A DNA stretch of 64,000 nt. Source: Frankia sp. QA3. Its GTDB lineage: Bacteria > Actinomycetota > Actinomycetes > Frankiales > Frankiaceae. The notes below the pieces were generated by a model. That model ran no database searches and had not been told where the DNA came from. It worked only from the letters and a program-made list of their open reading frames with translations. Shown here one piece after another: positions 26,265 to 35,403 of this stretch (positions within the stretch are counted from its first letter, which is position 1; every line of letters begins with the position of its first letter). The position numbers and the translations under genes were made by a program. Location: positions 4,569,631 through 4,633,630 of the forward strand of contig NZ_CM001489.1 in assembly GCF_000262465.1 (NCBI RefSeq), given 5' to 3'.

Positions 26265-27230
26265 TCAGGCACCGGCGCCCGTGCCGGTGATCCCGGCGGC
26301 GAGACGGCGTTGGGCGACGACGAAGACGGCCAGCGACGGCAGGCTGATGATCAACGCCGCGGCGGCGAGCTCGGCGAAATCGGGGATGACCGACGAGGAG
26401 TCCGTCATCAGGCGGGCGAGTGCGAGCGGCGGGGTGGCGATGCCGGGCGACCGGGCGACCAGCAGCGGCCACAGGTACTCGTTGTAGGAGAGCAGGAAGC
26501 TGAACACGGACACCGAGGCGATCGCCGGCGCCGCGAGCGGCACGATGATCGAGCGTAGCGTCCGCCAGGTGCCCAGTCCGTCCATCCGCGCGGCGTCGAG
26601 GACCGAGCCGGGAATGGTGCTCATGTACTGGCGGAGCATGAAGATCATGCCAGCGTGGGTCATGAACGGCAGCACCAGGCCGACGCGGGTGTCGGCGAAG
26701 CCCAGCGCGGAGATCGTCACGTAGTTCGGCACGGCGGTGACCTGGGCGGGCACCAGCAGCGTGGCCAGCACCACGGCGAACAGGGCCGTGCGCCCGCGAA
26801 AGCGCAGGCAGGCGAAGGCGTAGGCGGCCGGGACGGCCGTGGCGAGCTGGAGCGCGAGGATCGCGAGGCTGACCCCGACCCCGGTAAGCAGCGCGGGTCC
26901 GAGGTCGCCAGCATGCCAGGCCTGGTCGAACGAGTCGAACTGCACCCGCGACGGGATGGGGTTGGACTCCAGCGCGAGGGCGGTCTGCGGCGGTCCGATC
27001 GCGGTGCGCAGCATCCACGCGAACGGCAGGACCGCCACCACGATGCCCACGGTGAGCAGGACGAGGCGCACGAGGGTCGCGGGCCCGGGCAGCCGACGCC
27101 GCGGGCGCGCGGCGCGGGCCGCCGTCGCCGTGGGGGCGGCCGGGTTGCGGTGACCGGTCGGTGCGGGTGGGCCGGCCGGGGCGGGTGGGCCGGCCGGGGC
27201 GGGGGCGTCGCTGCTGGTCCCGGCGCTCAC
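26265..27230 (-). CDS. ABC sugar importer permease (MalG-like)
   Basis: The 321-aa membrane protein has about six hydrophobic helices and the cytoplasmic coupling motif DAARMDGLGTWRTLRSIIVPLAAP (EAA loop; shortened here to its key residues D-A-A..D-G...P). The N-terminal 45 residues are proline/alanine-rich with a repeated PAPAGP motif. GTG 27230 overlaps the stop of the other permease (GTGA), so the two are coupled. It forms the inner-membrane channel with its partner. Confidence 0.9.
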   Translation of the reverse strand: MSAGTSSDAPAPAGPPAPAGPPAPTGHRNPAAPTATAARAARPRRRLPGPATLVRLVLLTVGIVVAVLPFAWMLRTAIGPPQTALALESNPIPSRVQFDSFDQAWHAGDLGPALLTGVGVSLAILALQLATAVPAAYAFACLRFRGRTALFAVVLATLLVPAQVTAVPNYVTISALGFADTRVGLVLPFMTHAGMIFMLRQYMSTIPGSVLDAARMDGLGTWRTLRSIIVPLAAPAIASVSVFSFLLSYNEYLWPLLVARSPGIATPPLALARLMTDSSSVIPDFAELAAAALIISLPSLAVFVVAQRRLAAGITGTGAGA

Positions 27231-28126
27231 GCGGCGGCCTCCCGCGCCCGCCGGATACGCCGCCCGAGCAGCGCTCCGCCAGCGCCGAGCGCCACGATGA
27301 CGACGAGCAGCAACAGAGCGATCATCGAGGCGTATCCGATGCGGAACGATCCGGTGAAACCGACCTCGTAAATGTAGTAAATGATGGTCGTACTCGAATC
27401 CAGGGGGCCGCCCTTGGTGAGGACGGCGACCGTCTCGAAGGTCTGCAGCGTCAGGATCGTCACGAAGACGCCCAGGAAGATCGTGGTCGGCGCGAGCAGC
27501 GGCAGGGTGATGTGGCGCAGACGGGCGAACCCGCGGATGCCGTCGACGTCGGCCGCCTCGTAGACCGAACGCGGGATGGCGGTCAGGCCGGCCAGGTAGA
27601 CGATGAACACGAAGCTGGTCAGCCGCCAGCCCCCGACCAGGGCGACCACCGGCAGCGCGGTGGAGGTGTCGCCGAGCCAGTCGACCGGCGCCACCCCGAA
27701 CAGTCCGACGACCGTGTTCGCGAACCCGTCGGGACTGCTGTCGAACATGTACGCGAACACCACCGCCATCGCGACGATGTTCGCGCTGACCGGCAGGAAC
27801 AGCGCGAAGCGCACCAGGGCGCGGCCGTGGGCCACCCGCTCGGCGGCCAGCGCCAGCGCCAGCCCGATCGCCACCGCGGGGATGACCGTGATGAGGCAGT
27901 ACACGAGGGTGTTGCGCACGGCCCCGCCGAGGTCGGCGTCGGAGAAGGCGGTGCGCGCGTTCGCCGCACCCACCCAGCCGAAATGCGGACCGGTCAGCGT
28001 CTTGTCGGTCCCCGCGATGAAGGCCGAGACCAACGCGGGCCCGATGACGAAGACACCGAGCCCGACGAACGCGGGCGCCAACAACGCGCCGACTCGCCAG
28101 CCCACCCGGCCGCCCACCCCACTCAT
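27227..28126 (-). CDS. ABC sugar importer permease (MalF-like)
   Basis: The 299-aa protein has six hydrophobic helices and the coupling loop YEAADVDGIRGFARLRHITL (20 residues) followed by PLLAP. ATG 28126 is preferred: the frame is open to 28303 but the upstream part is arginine-rich and has no family match. It is the first gene of the minus-strand ABC operon (permease, permease, binding protein, ATPase). No sugar-hydrolase or LacI gene sits nearby to reveal the substrate. Confidence 0.88.
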   Translation of the reverse strand: MSGVGGRVGWRVGALLAPAFVGLGVFVIGPALVSAFIAGTDKTLTGPHFGWVGAANARTAFSDADLGGAVRNTLVYCLITVIPAVAIGLALALAAERVAHGRALVRFALFLPVSANIVAMAVVFAYMFDSSPDGFANTVVGLFGVAPVDWLGDTSTALPVVALVGGWRLTSFVFIVYLAGLTAIPRSVYEAADVDGIRGFARLRHITLPLLAPTTIFLGVFVTILTLQTFETVAVLTKGGPLDSSTTIIYYIYEVGFTGSFRIGYASMIALLLLVVIVALGAGGALLGRRIRRAREAAA

Positions 28127-28432
28127 CACGGTTACGCATCTTGGCCCCACCCATGACGGGGTGCCTAGACCGGGGTCGGGCCGCTGAACGAACAACCGGT
28201 GCCTTCGCGTGACCTTCCGGACGACGAGCCGCCGCCCGGGTCCGCGGACGGCCGGGCCGGCGGGTGCGTGGACCGACGCCACCAGCGGGCATCGTCGACC
28301 CACGTTCCGGATCCCGGCGCGCTACGGCCGTGCCGGCACCGATTCATGGTGTCCGGATACGTGGCGGCCGTCCCCTCCGCGGCCGACGCCTGCAAGAATG
28401 GCAGGAAACGTCAGTCGATCTTCGGGAACACG
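28127..28432. other. Divergent promoter region ABC operon / DUF349 gene
   Basis: These 306 nt must hold the promoters of both units. I see no clear -10/-35 pair or palindromic operator, and no LacI-type site. Confidence 0.4.
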
Positions 28433-29647
28433 ATGAGTGACCGCAGCGAATCCGGCCAAACCTCCGTCTGGGGGCGCGTTGCCGAGGACGGCACCGTCTT
28501 CGTTCGCACGGCGAGCGGTGAACGCGCCGTCGGATCATGGCGTGCCGGCAGCCCCGGTGAGGGCCTGGCCCACTTCCAGCGGCGTTACGACGATCTGAGC
28601 GCCGAGGTCGTGCTGCTGGAGCGGCGGCTGACCCTCAGCGGAGTCGATCCGGCCGGGATCGCCGGCAGCGCCCGCCGTCTGCTCGACTCCCTCGACTCCG
28701 CCGCCGTCGTCGGTGATCTCGACGCCCTGCGCGTCCGGCTGGAGACGGTCCTCGCGAGCACGCAGGAGCGGCGCACCGTGCTCGCCGCCGAGCGGGCCGA
28801 GCGGACCGCCCGGATCGCCGCGGCCAAGGAGGAGCTGGTCGCCGAGGCCGAGCGGCTCGGCCGCAGCTCCGAGTGGAAGACGACCGGCGAGCGGTTCCGG
28901 ACCCTCGCCGAGGAGTTCCGGGCCGTCGGCTCCCTGGACAAGCGCACCGACTCGGCGCTGTGGCGGCGCATCACCGCCGCCCGCGAGGAGTTCACCCGCC
29001 GGCGCACCGCGCACTTCGCTGCCCTGGACACCCAGCGGGCCCGTTCCCGGGAGCGCAAGGAAGCGATCATCGCCGAGGCGGAGGCGCTGGTCGATTCCAC
29101 CGACTGGGCCGGCACGACCGCCCGCTACCGCGCCCTGCTCGCCGGCTGGAAGGCGGCCGGGCGGGCGGCCAAGGACGTCGACGACGCGCTGTGGAACCGG
29201 TTCCGCGAGGTACAGGACGTCTTCTTCAGCCGGCGCAACGCCGCGAACGCCGAGCGGGACGCGGAGCTGCGGGACAACCAGGTCCAAAAGGAGAAGCTGC
29301 TGGCCGAGGCGACCGCGCTCGACCCGGCTGACACCGAGCGCTCCCTGCGGCGCCTGCGGGAGCTCCAGGACCGGTGGGACGAGATCGGCCGGGTTCCCCG
29401 CGAGTCGGCCGGCACGCTCGAACGCCAGATGGCGGCGATCGGCGACAAGCTGCGCGAGGCCGCGGACGCCCGCTGGGCGCAGCGTTCCATCGCCGCCTCG
29501 CCCTTCGTGACCAGGCTGCGGGAGTCCGTCGCCAAGCTGGAGGCCAAGCTCGCCCGCGCCCAGGCCGCCGGGCACACCAAGGAGATCGCCGAGACCGAGG
29601 CCGCGCTGGCCACCCAGCGCGCGTGGTTGGCCCAGGCCGAGAACTGA
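28433..29647 (+). CDS. DUF349 domain protein
   Basis: The 404-aa protein is almost entirely charged alpha helix, with at least three DUF349 repeats recognised by the W-x-x-x-x..ALW/W-x-x-G pattern (SEWKTTGERFRTL, SALWRRITAAREEF, DDALWNRFREVQDVFF, LQDRWDEIGRVPR). It probably forms coiled coils. The family is widespread in actinobacteria but its function is not established. ATG 28433 is used; it has only a weak GGGAA site. The frame stays open upstream to 28199 without family-like content. Confidence 0.85.
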   Translation: MSDRSESGQTSVWGRVAEDGTVFVRTASGERAVGSWRAGSPGEGLAHFQRRYDDLSAEVVLLERRLTLSGVDPAGIAGSARRLLDSLDSAAVVGDLDALRVRLETVLASTQERRTVLAAERAERTARIAAAKEELVAEAERLGRSSEWKTTGERFRTLAEEFRAVGSLDKRTDSALWRRITAAREEFTRRRTAHFAALDTQRARSRERKEAIIAEAEALVDSTDWAGTTARYRALLAGWKAAGRAAKDVDDALWNRFREVQDVFFSRRNAANAERDAELRDNQVQKEKLLAEATALDPADTERSLRRLRELQDRWDEIGRVPRESAGTLERQMAAIGDKLREAADARWAQRSIAASPFVTRLRESVAKLEAKLARAQAAGHTKEIAETEAALATQRAWLAQAEN

Positions 29648-29957
29648 CCGCCCCCGGATCGGGGCCGGTCACGCGAGCCGCGCGGACAGCCGTCTGGCGT
29701 CCGAGCGCGGCCGCCCGCCCGGACCTGCCGAAATACGGCGACCTCCGGTCGGAGCGCCCCAAAGGTGCTAACTCGAGCGCTTGCCAGAGCTAGCAGTCGG
29801 ACGTATCGTCGATCCCGTTGACTTTGCGTTGTGCCGGGCTCCTCGTCCCGGTGGCCGAGCGCCGAGCGCCGACCACCGTCGGCGGCGGCCTCGGCACGGG
29901 GCACCCGCAGCGGTCGGGCGGCGCCCGACCCGTCCGTCGAAGGAGGCGTGTGACCCG
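29648..29957. promoter_or_regulatory. Intergenic region with inverted repeat upstream of XRE gene
   Basis: An imperfect inverted repeat GCTAACTC / GAGCTAGC (7 of 8 positions complementary, 12-nt spacer) lies at 29767-29794. It is a possible operator for the XRE regulator or HbhA-like gene. A TTGACT box at 29819 could be a -35 element. Confidence 0.4.
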
Positions 29958-30875
29958 GTGGCGGCCCTGAATGTGCGCGATCTCGGCGATTTCATCCGGG
30001 ATCAGCGGCGCGCCGCGCAGATCTCCCTTCGTCAACTCGCCAAGCAGGCGGGGGTGAGCAACCCTTACCTCAGCCAGATCGAGCGAGGTCTGCGCCGACC
30101 CTCCGCGGAGATTCTCCAGCAGATCGCCAAGGCACTGCGCATTTCCGCGGAGGTGCTCTACGTCCAGGCCGGAATTCTGGAGGAACGGCACGGCGGCGAG
30201 GACGTCATGGCGGCGGTCCTCGCGGACGATTCCCTCTCCGAGCGGCAGAAGCAGGTGGTGCTCGACATCTACGAGGCGTTCTGCACGGAGAACGCCGTCG
30301 CCGCCCGGGCCGGCGCGGCGGCCGGCGGCCCGGACGTGGGCAGCGTCGGTGCGGATGTCGGTGCCAGTGTGGATGTCGGTGCCAGTACGGATGCGGCCGC
30401 CGGTGTGGATGCGGGCGCCGCAGCCGCCGGCGCCGAGAGCGTGACCGCGGCGGCGAAGACCCGCCCCACGGGAACCGCCCGGCGGCGACCGACCAGCCGG
30501 CGGGCCGCTGCCGAGGCCGCGCAGGACGCGCTGGGCGCGGCGGTGCCGGTCGACGACGCGGCGCAACCGGCCACCCCGGAACCGCCGAAGCGCCGGAGCA
30601 CCCGGCGGACGGCGACGACCACCGGCGGCTCGGCGGGGACCGGGCGCACCCGGTCGGCCGGCGGCACCTCGCCGACCGCATCCACCACCCGCCGCCGCAC
30701 CGCCACCACCCCGCCGGACACCCACACCCCACCGGACACCACCCCCGGTTCGGACACCACCCCCGCGTCGGACGCCACCCCCGCGTCGGACGCCACCCCC
30801 GCGTCGGACGCCAGCGCCAGGTCGGACGCCAGCACGGGGTCGGACACGTCCGCCTCCGGCGGGACCGGCGCGTAA
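29958..30875 (+). CDS. XRE-family transcriptional regulator with repetitive tail
   Basis: The 305-aa protein begins with a Cro/CI helix-turn-helix (FIRDQRRAAQISLRQLAKQA, then SNPYLSQIERGLRRPS), followed by LRISAEVLYVQAGIL and a short helical domain up to about residue 115. The remaining 190 residues are disordered, A/T/R-rich, with TPASDA hexapeptides. It is like mycobacterial Rv0474, which lies beside hbhA; the next gene here is HbhA-like too. GTG 29958 has AAGGAGG 12 nt upstream. Confidence 0.85.
   Translation: MAALNVRDLGDFIRDQRRAAQISLRQLAKQAGVSNPYLSQIERGLRRPSAEILQQIAKALRISAEVLYVQAGILEERHGGEDVMAAVLADDSLSERQKQVVLDIYEAFCTENAVAARAGAAAGGPDVGSVGADVGASVDVGASTDAAAGVDAGAAAAGAESVTAAAKTRPTGTARRRPTSRRAAAEAAQDALGAAVPVDDAAQPATPEPPKRRSTRRTATTTGGSAGTGRTRSAGGTSPTASTTRRRTATTPPDTHTPPDTTPGSDTTPASDATPASDATPASDASARSDASTGSDTSASGGTGA
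30763..30850. repeat. 18-bp tandem repeat in the XRE gene tail
   Basis: Three near-perfect 18-bp units plus diverged flanking copies encode the hexapeptide TPASDA. Related GSDT/ARSDA variants follow, so the array extends almost to the stop codon. Confidence 0.8.
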
Positions 30876-31096
30876 CCCCAGCCACCCGGGCGGCCACCCC
30901 GCCGCCGGATGGAAACGCCGCACCGGCAACAGCCGGCTCGGCCGCGACCAGGCCGACCGACTTCTGCCGCGGCACCCAGTTGACCGCACCGCCCTGACCC
31001 GACAGCCACGCCCGGATCACCCGCTCCGGGCGACGGCCGAACATCCCAGGAATCACCTACACGACAACAACGGATCCTCGACCCGAGGGAGAAACC

Positions 31097-31648
31097 ATGG
31101 CCACCACGCGCACGACGTCCCGCACCGCGAGCCGCCCGGCCAACCGGCCCGCCGCCCGCCCCAGCGCCCGCGCCAGCGCCGAGACCCGCGGCGACAACGC
31201 CGAGGTAAAGGCCGAGATCAGGGTGCCGCTGGCGGAGGTTCGCAAGCCGCTCTACGCCTCGGTGGGGGCCGCGGACCTCGCCGTCGCGAAACTGCTCGCC
31301 CTGCCCACGACGACGAGCAGCGAGGTCCGCCGGCTCTCCGACCGAGTCGGGTCGCTGCCCGTGCAGGCCGCCCGGGTCCCCACCCAGGTGGGGACCGCCG
31401 TGCGCGCGCTGCCGGCCACCGTGACCTCCCAGATCTCCGACCTGCAGGACCGCGCCACCCAGCTCTACAACACCTTCGCGACCCGCGGGGAGCGCCGGGT
31501 GGCGAGCATCCGGCGCAGCCCGTCGACCGAGGAGGCCGTGCATCGCACGCGGACCGCGGTCAGCCAGTCCCGCGCGGCGCGCACGTCGACCCGCCGGGCG
31601 GCGGAGGCAGTCGGCCATGCGGTAGTCGACGCCGCTCCGGAGAAGTAA
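31097..31648 (+). CDS. HbhA-like protein without lysine-rich tail
   Basis: The 183-aa protein has a disordered basic N terminus (TRTTSRTASR), then a helical body like heparin-binding haemagglutinin: PLYASVGAADLAVAKLLALP and the following coiled-coil-like LSDRVGSLPVQ and LQDRATQLYNTFATRGERRV segments. In mycobacterial HbhA a Lys/Ala/Pro-rich tail binds heparin; here the C terminus is short and Arg/Ala-rich (RAARTSTRRAAEA). The role may be envelope- or lipid-related rather than adhesion. ATG 31097 has a GGGAG site. It follows the XRE gene, the same order as Rv0474-Rv0475. Confidence 0.75.
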   Translation: MATTRTTSRTASRPANRPAARPSARASAETRGDNAEVKAEIRVPLAEVRKPLYASVGAADLAVAKLLALPTTTSSEVRRLSDRVGSLPVQAARVPTQVGTAVRALPATVTSQISDLQDRATQLYNTFATRGERRVASIRRSPSTEEAVHRTRTAVSQSRAARTSTRRAAEAVGHAVVDAAPEK

Positions 31649-31766
31649 CAACGGGCAAACCCATGCACATCGGATGATCCATGGAAGACCACTGGTGTGC
31701 ACAGGTCGGCTGTCGCCCGCGGACCTGGTGTCCGCGGGCGACACTCCGATGTGTTGTATTGAGTAC

Positions 31767-32723
31767 ATGCGCTATCGCCCGCTGGGATCGTCCGGACTGC
31801 TCGTCTCAGTCGTCGGTCTGGGATGCAACAATTTCGGCTCACGCGTCGACCTGTCCGGGACCCGCGCGGTCGTCGATGCCGCGCTCGACGCCGGGATCAC
31901 ATTCTTCGACACCGCCGACACCTACGGGAACAAGGGCGGTTCGGAGACTCTGCTCGGGCACGTTCTGCGGGGCCGCCGCGACGACGTCGTCCTTGCCACG
32001 AAATTCGGCAATGACATGGGCGGCATGTATGGCCAGGACTTCAGCGCCCGGGCCTCACGGCGGTACATCCGCAAGGCCGTCGAGGGCTCCCTGAGCCGGC
32101 TGCAGACCGACTACATCGATCTGTACCAGCTCCACAAGCTGGACTCCTTCACCCCGATCGAGGAGACGCTCGAGGCGCTCGACGAGATCCTCAAGGAGGG
32201 CAAGATCCGCTACATCGGCGCCTGCAACCTCGACGCCTGGCAGGTCGCCGACGCCGAGTGGACCGCGCGGGCCTCCGGCGCCACCCGGTTCATCTCCGCC
32301 CAGAACCACTACAGCCTGCTCGAACGCGGCGTCGAGGCGGAACTGGTGCCGGCCACGCTGAAGTACGGCATCGGCGTCATCCCCTACTACCCGCTCGAGA
32401 ACGGGCTGCTCACCGGCAAGTACCAGCGCGACGAGGCACCCGCGCCCGGGACCCGGCTCGCCGGGCGCCAGGACGAGCTGACCGACGAGATCTTCGACCG
32501 CGTCGACGTGCTGGAGACCTTCGCCCGCGAGCGGGACCGTTCCCTGCTCGACGTGGCGATCGGCGGGCTGGCCGCGCAGCCCGGCGTCGCCTCGGTCATC
32601 GCCGGCGCGACGAGCGCGGTCCAGGTGCGTGCGAACGCCGCGGCCGGCCAGTGGCAGCCCCGCCCGGACGACCTCGCGGTCCTCGACAAGATCGCCCCGA
32701 CTCGCCGCCCCGCCACTTCCTGA
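31767..32723 (+). CDS. Aldo/keto reductase
   Basis: The 318-aa TIM-barrel oxidoreductase has the catalytic tetrad: Asp and Tyr in FFDTADTYG, Lys in LATKFG and His in LYQLHKLD. NADPH-binding residues follow in the GAT-S loop near the C terminus. It resembles the general-stress/potassium-channel-beta-like group; its substrate is unknown. ATG 31767 matches the conserved start MRYRPLGSSGL; an ATG 18 nt upstream is also in frame. No ribosome site is visible. Confidence 0.9.
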   Translation: MRYRPLGSSGLLVSVVGLGCNNFGSRVDLSGTRAVVDAALDAGITFFDTADTYGNKGGSETLLGHVLRGRRDDVVLATKFGNDMGGMYGQDFSARASRRYIRKAVEGSLSRLQTDYIDLYQLHKLDSFTPIEETLEALDEILKEGKIRYIGACNLDAWQVADAEWTARASGATRFISAQNHYSLLERGVEAELVPATLKYGIGVIPYYPLENGLLTGKYQRDEAPAPGTRLAGRQDELTDEIFDRVDVLETFARERDRSLLDVAIGGLAAQPGVASVIAGATSAVQVRANAAAGQWQPRPDDLAVLDKIAPTRRPATS

Positions 32724-32889
32724 CGCCCCGGCCGGGGGGCGGGCGGCCACTGTGCCCGCCGGCCCCCGGCCGGCCCGGTTGCTCCGGCCGCCTGCGAACG
32801 GCCTCGGTCACCGGCGCGGCAGGTCTGCCGGGTCTGCCCGATACGCCGGGCCTGCCGGGCCTACCGGGCCGACGGCCGGGATGGTGCCG

Positions 32890-33390
32890 TCAGGCGGGCG
32901 CGGGCCGGCGGCCCAGGGCCCGGGCCAGCCGGCGTTCCCGGTCCGCGGGCAGGCTCGTCATGATCACAACCGGGTGATGGGGTCGCAGCGCGGCGGTGAC
33001 CTCGTCGGCCGCCGAGCGGCGCACCAGCGCGAAGATCGCGGCCCGTCCCGGCTGCAGATGCCCGGCGATCCGCCTGACCAGGTCGTCGTCCACACCGGGG
33101 CCGCTGATCCGGCTGGCGAGCGCCCCAGCGCCCGCCCCGATGCCGAGGCCGACGACCGGGGCGAGGAACACCGTCCCGATCACCCCCCCGCACAGGGCCC
33201 CGCCGACAGCGGCGGTCCGGGCCGGGTTGGCCACGCGGCGAATCGTGATCCGGCCGCGCTCATCCCGCCAGACCAGCGTGCCGTCGGCCAGGTCGAGCCG
33301 CTTCTCCCGGCGCAGTCGGCGGCCGAGTGACCAGGCCTGCCGCGCCTGCTCCACGCTGTCGAACCCGAGAACCACGAGCTGCTCCGCCAT
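32890..33390 (-). CDS. DUF1269-like membrane/stress protein
   Basis: The 166-aa protein starts AEQLVVLGFDSVEQARQAW, has LADGTLVWRDERGRITI, then a glycine-rich hydrophobic hairpin (VGGALCGGVIGTVFLAPVVG), and ends with a small alpha/beta part (AAIFALVRRSAADEV, HPVVIMTSLP). This is the DUF1269 pattern: a ferredoxin-like fold with an inserted glycine-zipper membrane hairpin. ATG 33390 has GGAAGGG 9 nt upstream; ATG 33399 and a longer form to 33475 are less likely. It is convergent with the aldo/keto reductase gene. Confidence 0.8.
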   Translation of the reverse strand: MAEQLVVLGFDSVEQARQAWSLGRRLRREKRLDLADGTLVWRDERGRITIRRVANPARTAAVGGALCGGVIGTVFLAPVVGLGIGAGAGALASRISGPGVDDDLVRRIAGHLQPGRAAIFALVRRSAADEVTAALRPHHPVVIMTSLPADRERRLARALGRRPAPA

Positions 33391-33682
33391 CGCCGCCATC
33401 CCTTCCAGCCTTTCGGCTTCCTCTCCTGCCCTGAACCTCGGTTCCGCCCCCTGCGGGGAGCGGACATCCTCCATCGGATCGCAGTCCCCGTCCACCCGCA
33501 AACGTGCCACTCCGTACGGGCCCATTCGATCCTTTATCCGGCGGATCCGGCGATGTTCCCATGGCGCTCCGGTCCCACCGCGGGGGCACCCGGGGCCGGC
33601 CACACCGTCCCGGCGAGCGGCCGCCGGCGCGATCGGCGCCGGGGACGGGTACACCGGCTCCGCATCGGGGAGACTCGGCGGC

Positions 33683-34207
33683 ATGGTGCACGTGACCCTG
33701 CAGCAGGGCGACATCACGCTCATCGAGGCGGACGCGATCGTCAACGCCGCCAACAGCGCGCTGCTCGGCGGCGGGGGGGTCGACGGCGCGATCCACGCCG
33801 CCGGCGGCCCGGAGATCCTCGCCGCCTGCCGGCGGCTGCGCGCGACCTCCCTGCCGCGGGGGCTGCCCACCGGTGAGGCGGTGGCGACGACGGCCGGCAG
33901 GCTGGCCGCCCGGCACGTCATCCATGTCGTCGGCCCGGTGTACGACCCGGCCGAGGACCGCTCCGCGCTGTTGCGGTCGGCCTACACGCGGGCGCTGCGG
34001 GTCGCCGACGAGCTCGGCGCGACCAGCGTCGCCTTCCCCGCCGTCAGCGCCGGGGTATACGGCTGGCCGTTGGACGACGCCGCCCGCCTGGCGGTGACCA
34101 GCGTCCTCGCGGCGGACACCGGCGTCACCGACGCACGCTTCGTGCTGTTCGACGATCGGGTGTACCGCGCGTTCAGCGCGGCGTTGGCGGCGGCCAGTCC
34201 ACGGTGA
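33683..34207 (+). CDS. Macro-domain protein (ADP-ribose binding/hydrolase)
   Basis: The 174-aa protein is a complete macro domain. ADP-ribose contacts are visible: GDIT, AIVNAANSALLGGGGVDGAI by region, and PAVSAGVYGWP. The NAAN and GGGGVDGAIH residues are those needed for O-acetyl-ADP-ribose deacetylation or ADP-ribosyl hydrolysis. ATG 33683 has GGGAG upstream. Its last 35 bases overlap the 3' end of the methyltransferase gene on the other strand. Confidence 0.92.
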   Translation: MVHVTLQQGDITLIEADAIVNAANSALLGGGGVDGAIHAAGGPEILAACRRLRATSLPRGLPTGEAVATTAGRLAARHVIHVVGPVYDPAEDRSALLRSAYTRALRVADELGATSVAFPAVSAGVYGWPLDDAARLAVTSVLAADTGVTDARFVLFDDRVYRAFSAALAAASPR

Positions 34208-35036
34208 GCTCACCCAGCCGCCAGCGTCTGGCGTCACCGCGTACCGGCCAGCCCTGTGCCCGCAGCTCGGCCGCCGCGGCGATCCAGCGCTGCCGCGGCG
34301 AGAACACCGCCCTCGGCGCGGCCCGTTCCCAGGCCCGGTCGAACGCCGCGAGCAGGCGGTGAACGTCATGGCCGGGCACGTTGTGTTCGATCAGTGCCTT
34401 GGGCAGCCGCTCGGCGAGCTCGGACGGGCGGGTGAGGCTCGGCAGGTGCGCCGCAAGGGTCAGGGTCGGCCGGGCGGTGGCCCGCCCGGCGGGGAGCCAG
34501 CCGGGCGCCTCTCCCGGGGCCGGCAGGCAGAACCAGCAGGCCCGCCGGCCGATCTCATCGCAGGTGCCCTCGACGAGCAGGCCGCCCGGTGCCAGCCGCG
34601 CCGTCATCGTCGCCCAGGCGTCGGCGACGGCCGGCTCGGGGTACTGGCGTAGCACGTTCAGGGCGCGGACCAGCACCGGACGTTCGGCCGCGGGTGGCAG
34701 CTCGAACCCGCCGCGGGCGAAGGTCAGGCCGGGCGGCCGGGCGGCGCATGCCGCGGCGGCCACCCGCTGCGGGTCGAGTTCGAGGCCGACGACGCGCACC
34801 CGCGGGCAGGCCGCCCGCAGCCGCTGGTGGAGCTCGACGGTGGTGACCGGCGACGCACCGAAGCCGAGATCGACGACAAGCGGGTCCGCGCTGCCCCGCA
34901 GCAGCGGGCCGGCGGCGTCGAGCAGCCAGCGGTCGACCCGCCGCAGCCGGTTCGGCGCCGTGGTACCTCGGGTGGGTACCCCGAGGGCGCGGGCCCGGCC
35001 GGCCGCGAGGCGCGGGGCACGGCGGGGGTTCGGCAC
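34173..35036 (-). CDS. Class I SAM-dependent methyltransferase-like protein
   Basis: The 287-aa protein has DPLVVDLGFGASPVTTVEL (SAM motif I), RVVGLELDPQRVAAA (acidic motif II), LTFARGGFELP and ALNVLRQYPEPAV (motif IV region), then LAPGGLLVEGTCDE. The LGFG and CDEIGRRACWF segments mark a conserved actinobacterial group of unknown substrate that is often found next to mshA. GTG 35036 is chosen because GCGAGG lies 9 nt upstream; the frame is open far upstream (35516) without family content. Confidence 0.8.
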   Translation of the reverse strand: MPNPRRAPRLAAGRARALGVPTRGTTAPNRLRRVDRWLLDAAGPLLRGSADPLVVDLGFGASPVTTVELHQRLRAACPRVRVVGLELDPQRVAAAACAARPPGLTFARGGFELPPAAERPVLVRALNVLRQYPEPAVADAWATMTARLAPGGLLVEGTCDEIGRRACWFCLPAPGEAPGWLPAGRATARPTLTLAAHLPSLTRPSELAERLPKALIEHNVPGHDVHRLLAAFDRAWERAAPRAVFSPRQRWIAAAAELRAQGWPVRGDARRWRLGELTVDWPPPTPR

Positions 35037-35403
35037 CCGACCAGCCTCGCAGATCGGCCGTTCCGGTCGGGTCGGGCACCCGGCCCACCGGCGACCGTCC
35101 GTCACCTCCGCGCGCCACAGCGGTGACCGACGGCGGTCGACCGCCCGGTCGGGCGGGTTCCCGGTGCGCGCGGGCGCGTCTGATTCCTTACAGCTTTGTG
35201 ACCGCCGGCCCGGCGACCTCCCCGTACGCAACGCTCTGACCAGCAGCGACAGGAACTTTTCCGGCATACGGCGACGGCCGGGACAGGGGGGCGAACAGTT
35301 GACCGGACAACGGGGCGGGTAGAACGGTGGTTGTCGTGTCGGTCCAGTGCAGGGTTGGTCGTGCCGGGCAGGCGACCCAGACGGATGGATGCGGAGGTGC
35401 CCG

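Noticed and set aside
29819..29960. Full sigma-70 promoter for the XRE gene
   Set aside because: A TTGACT box is present but I found no -10 box at proper spacing, so it is not listed as a separate promoter.
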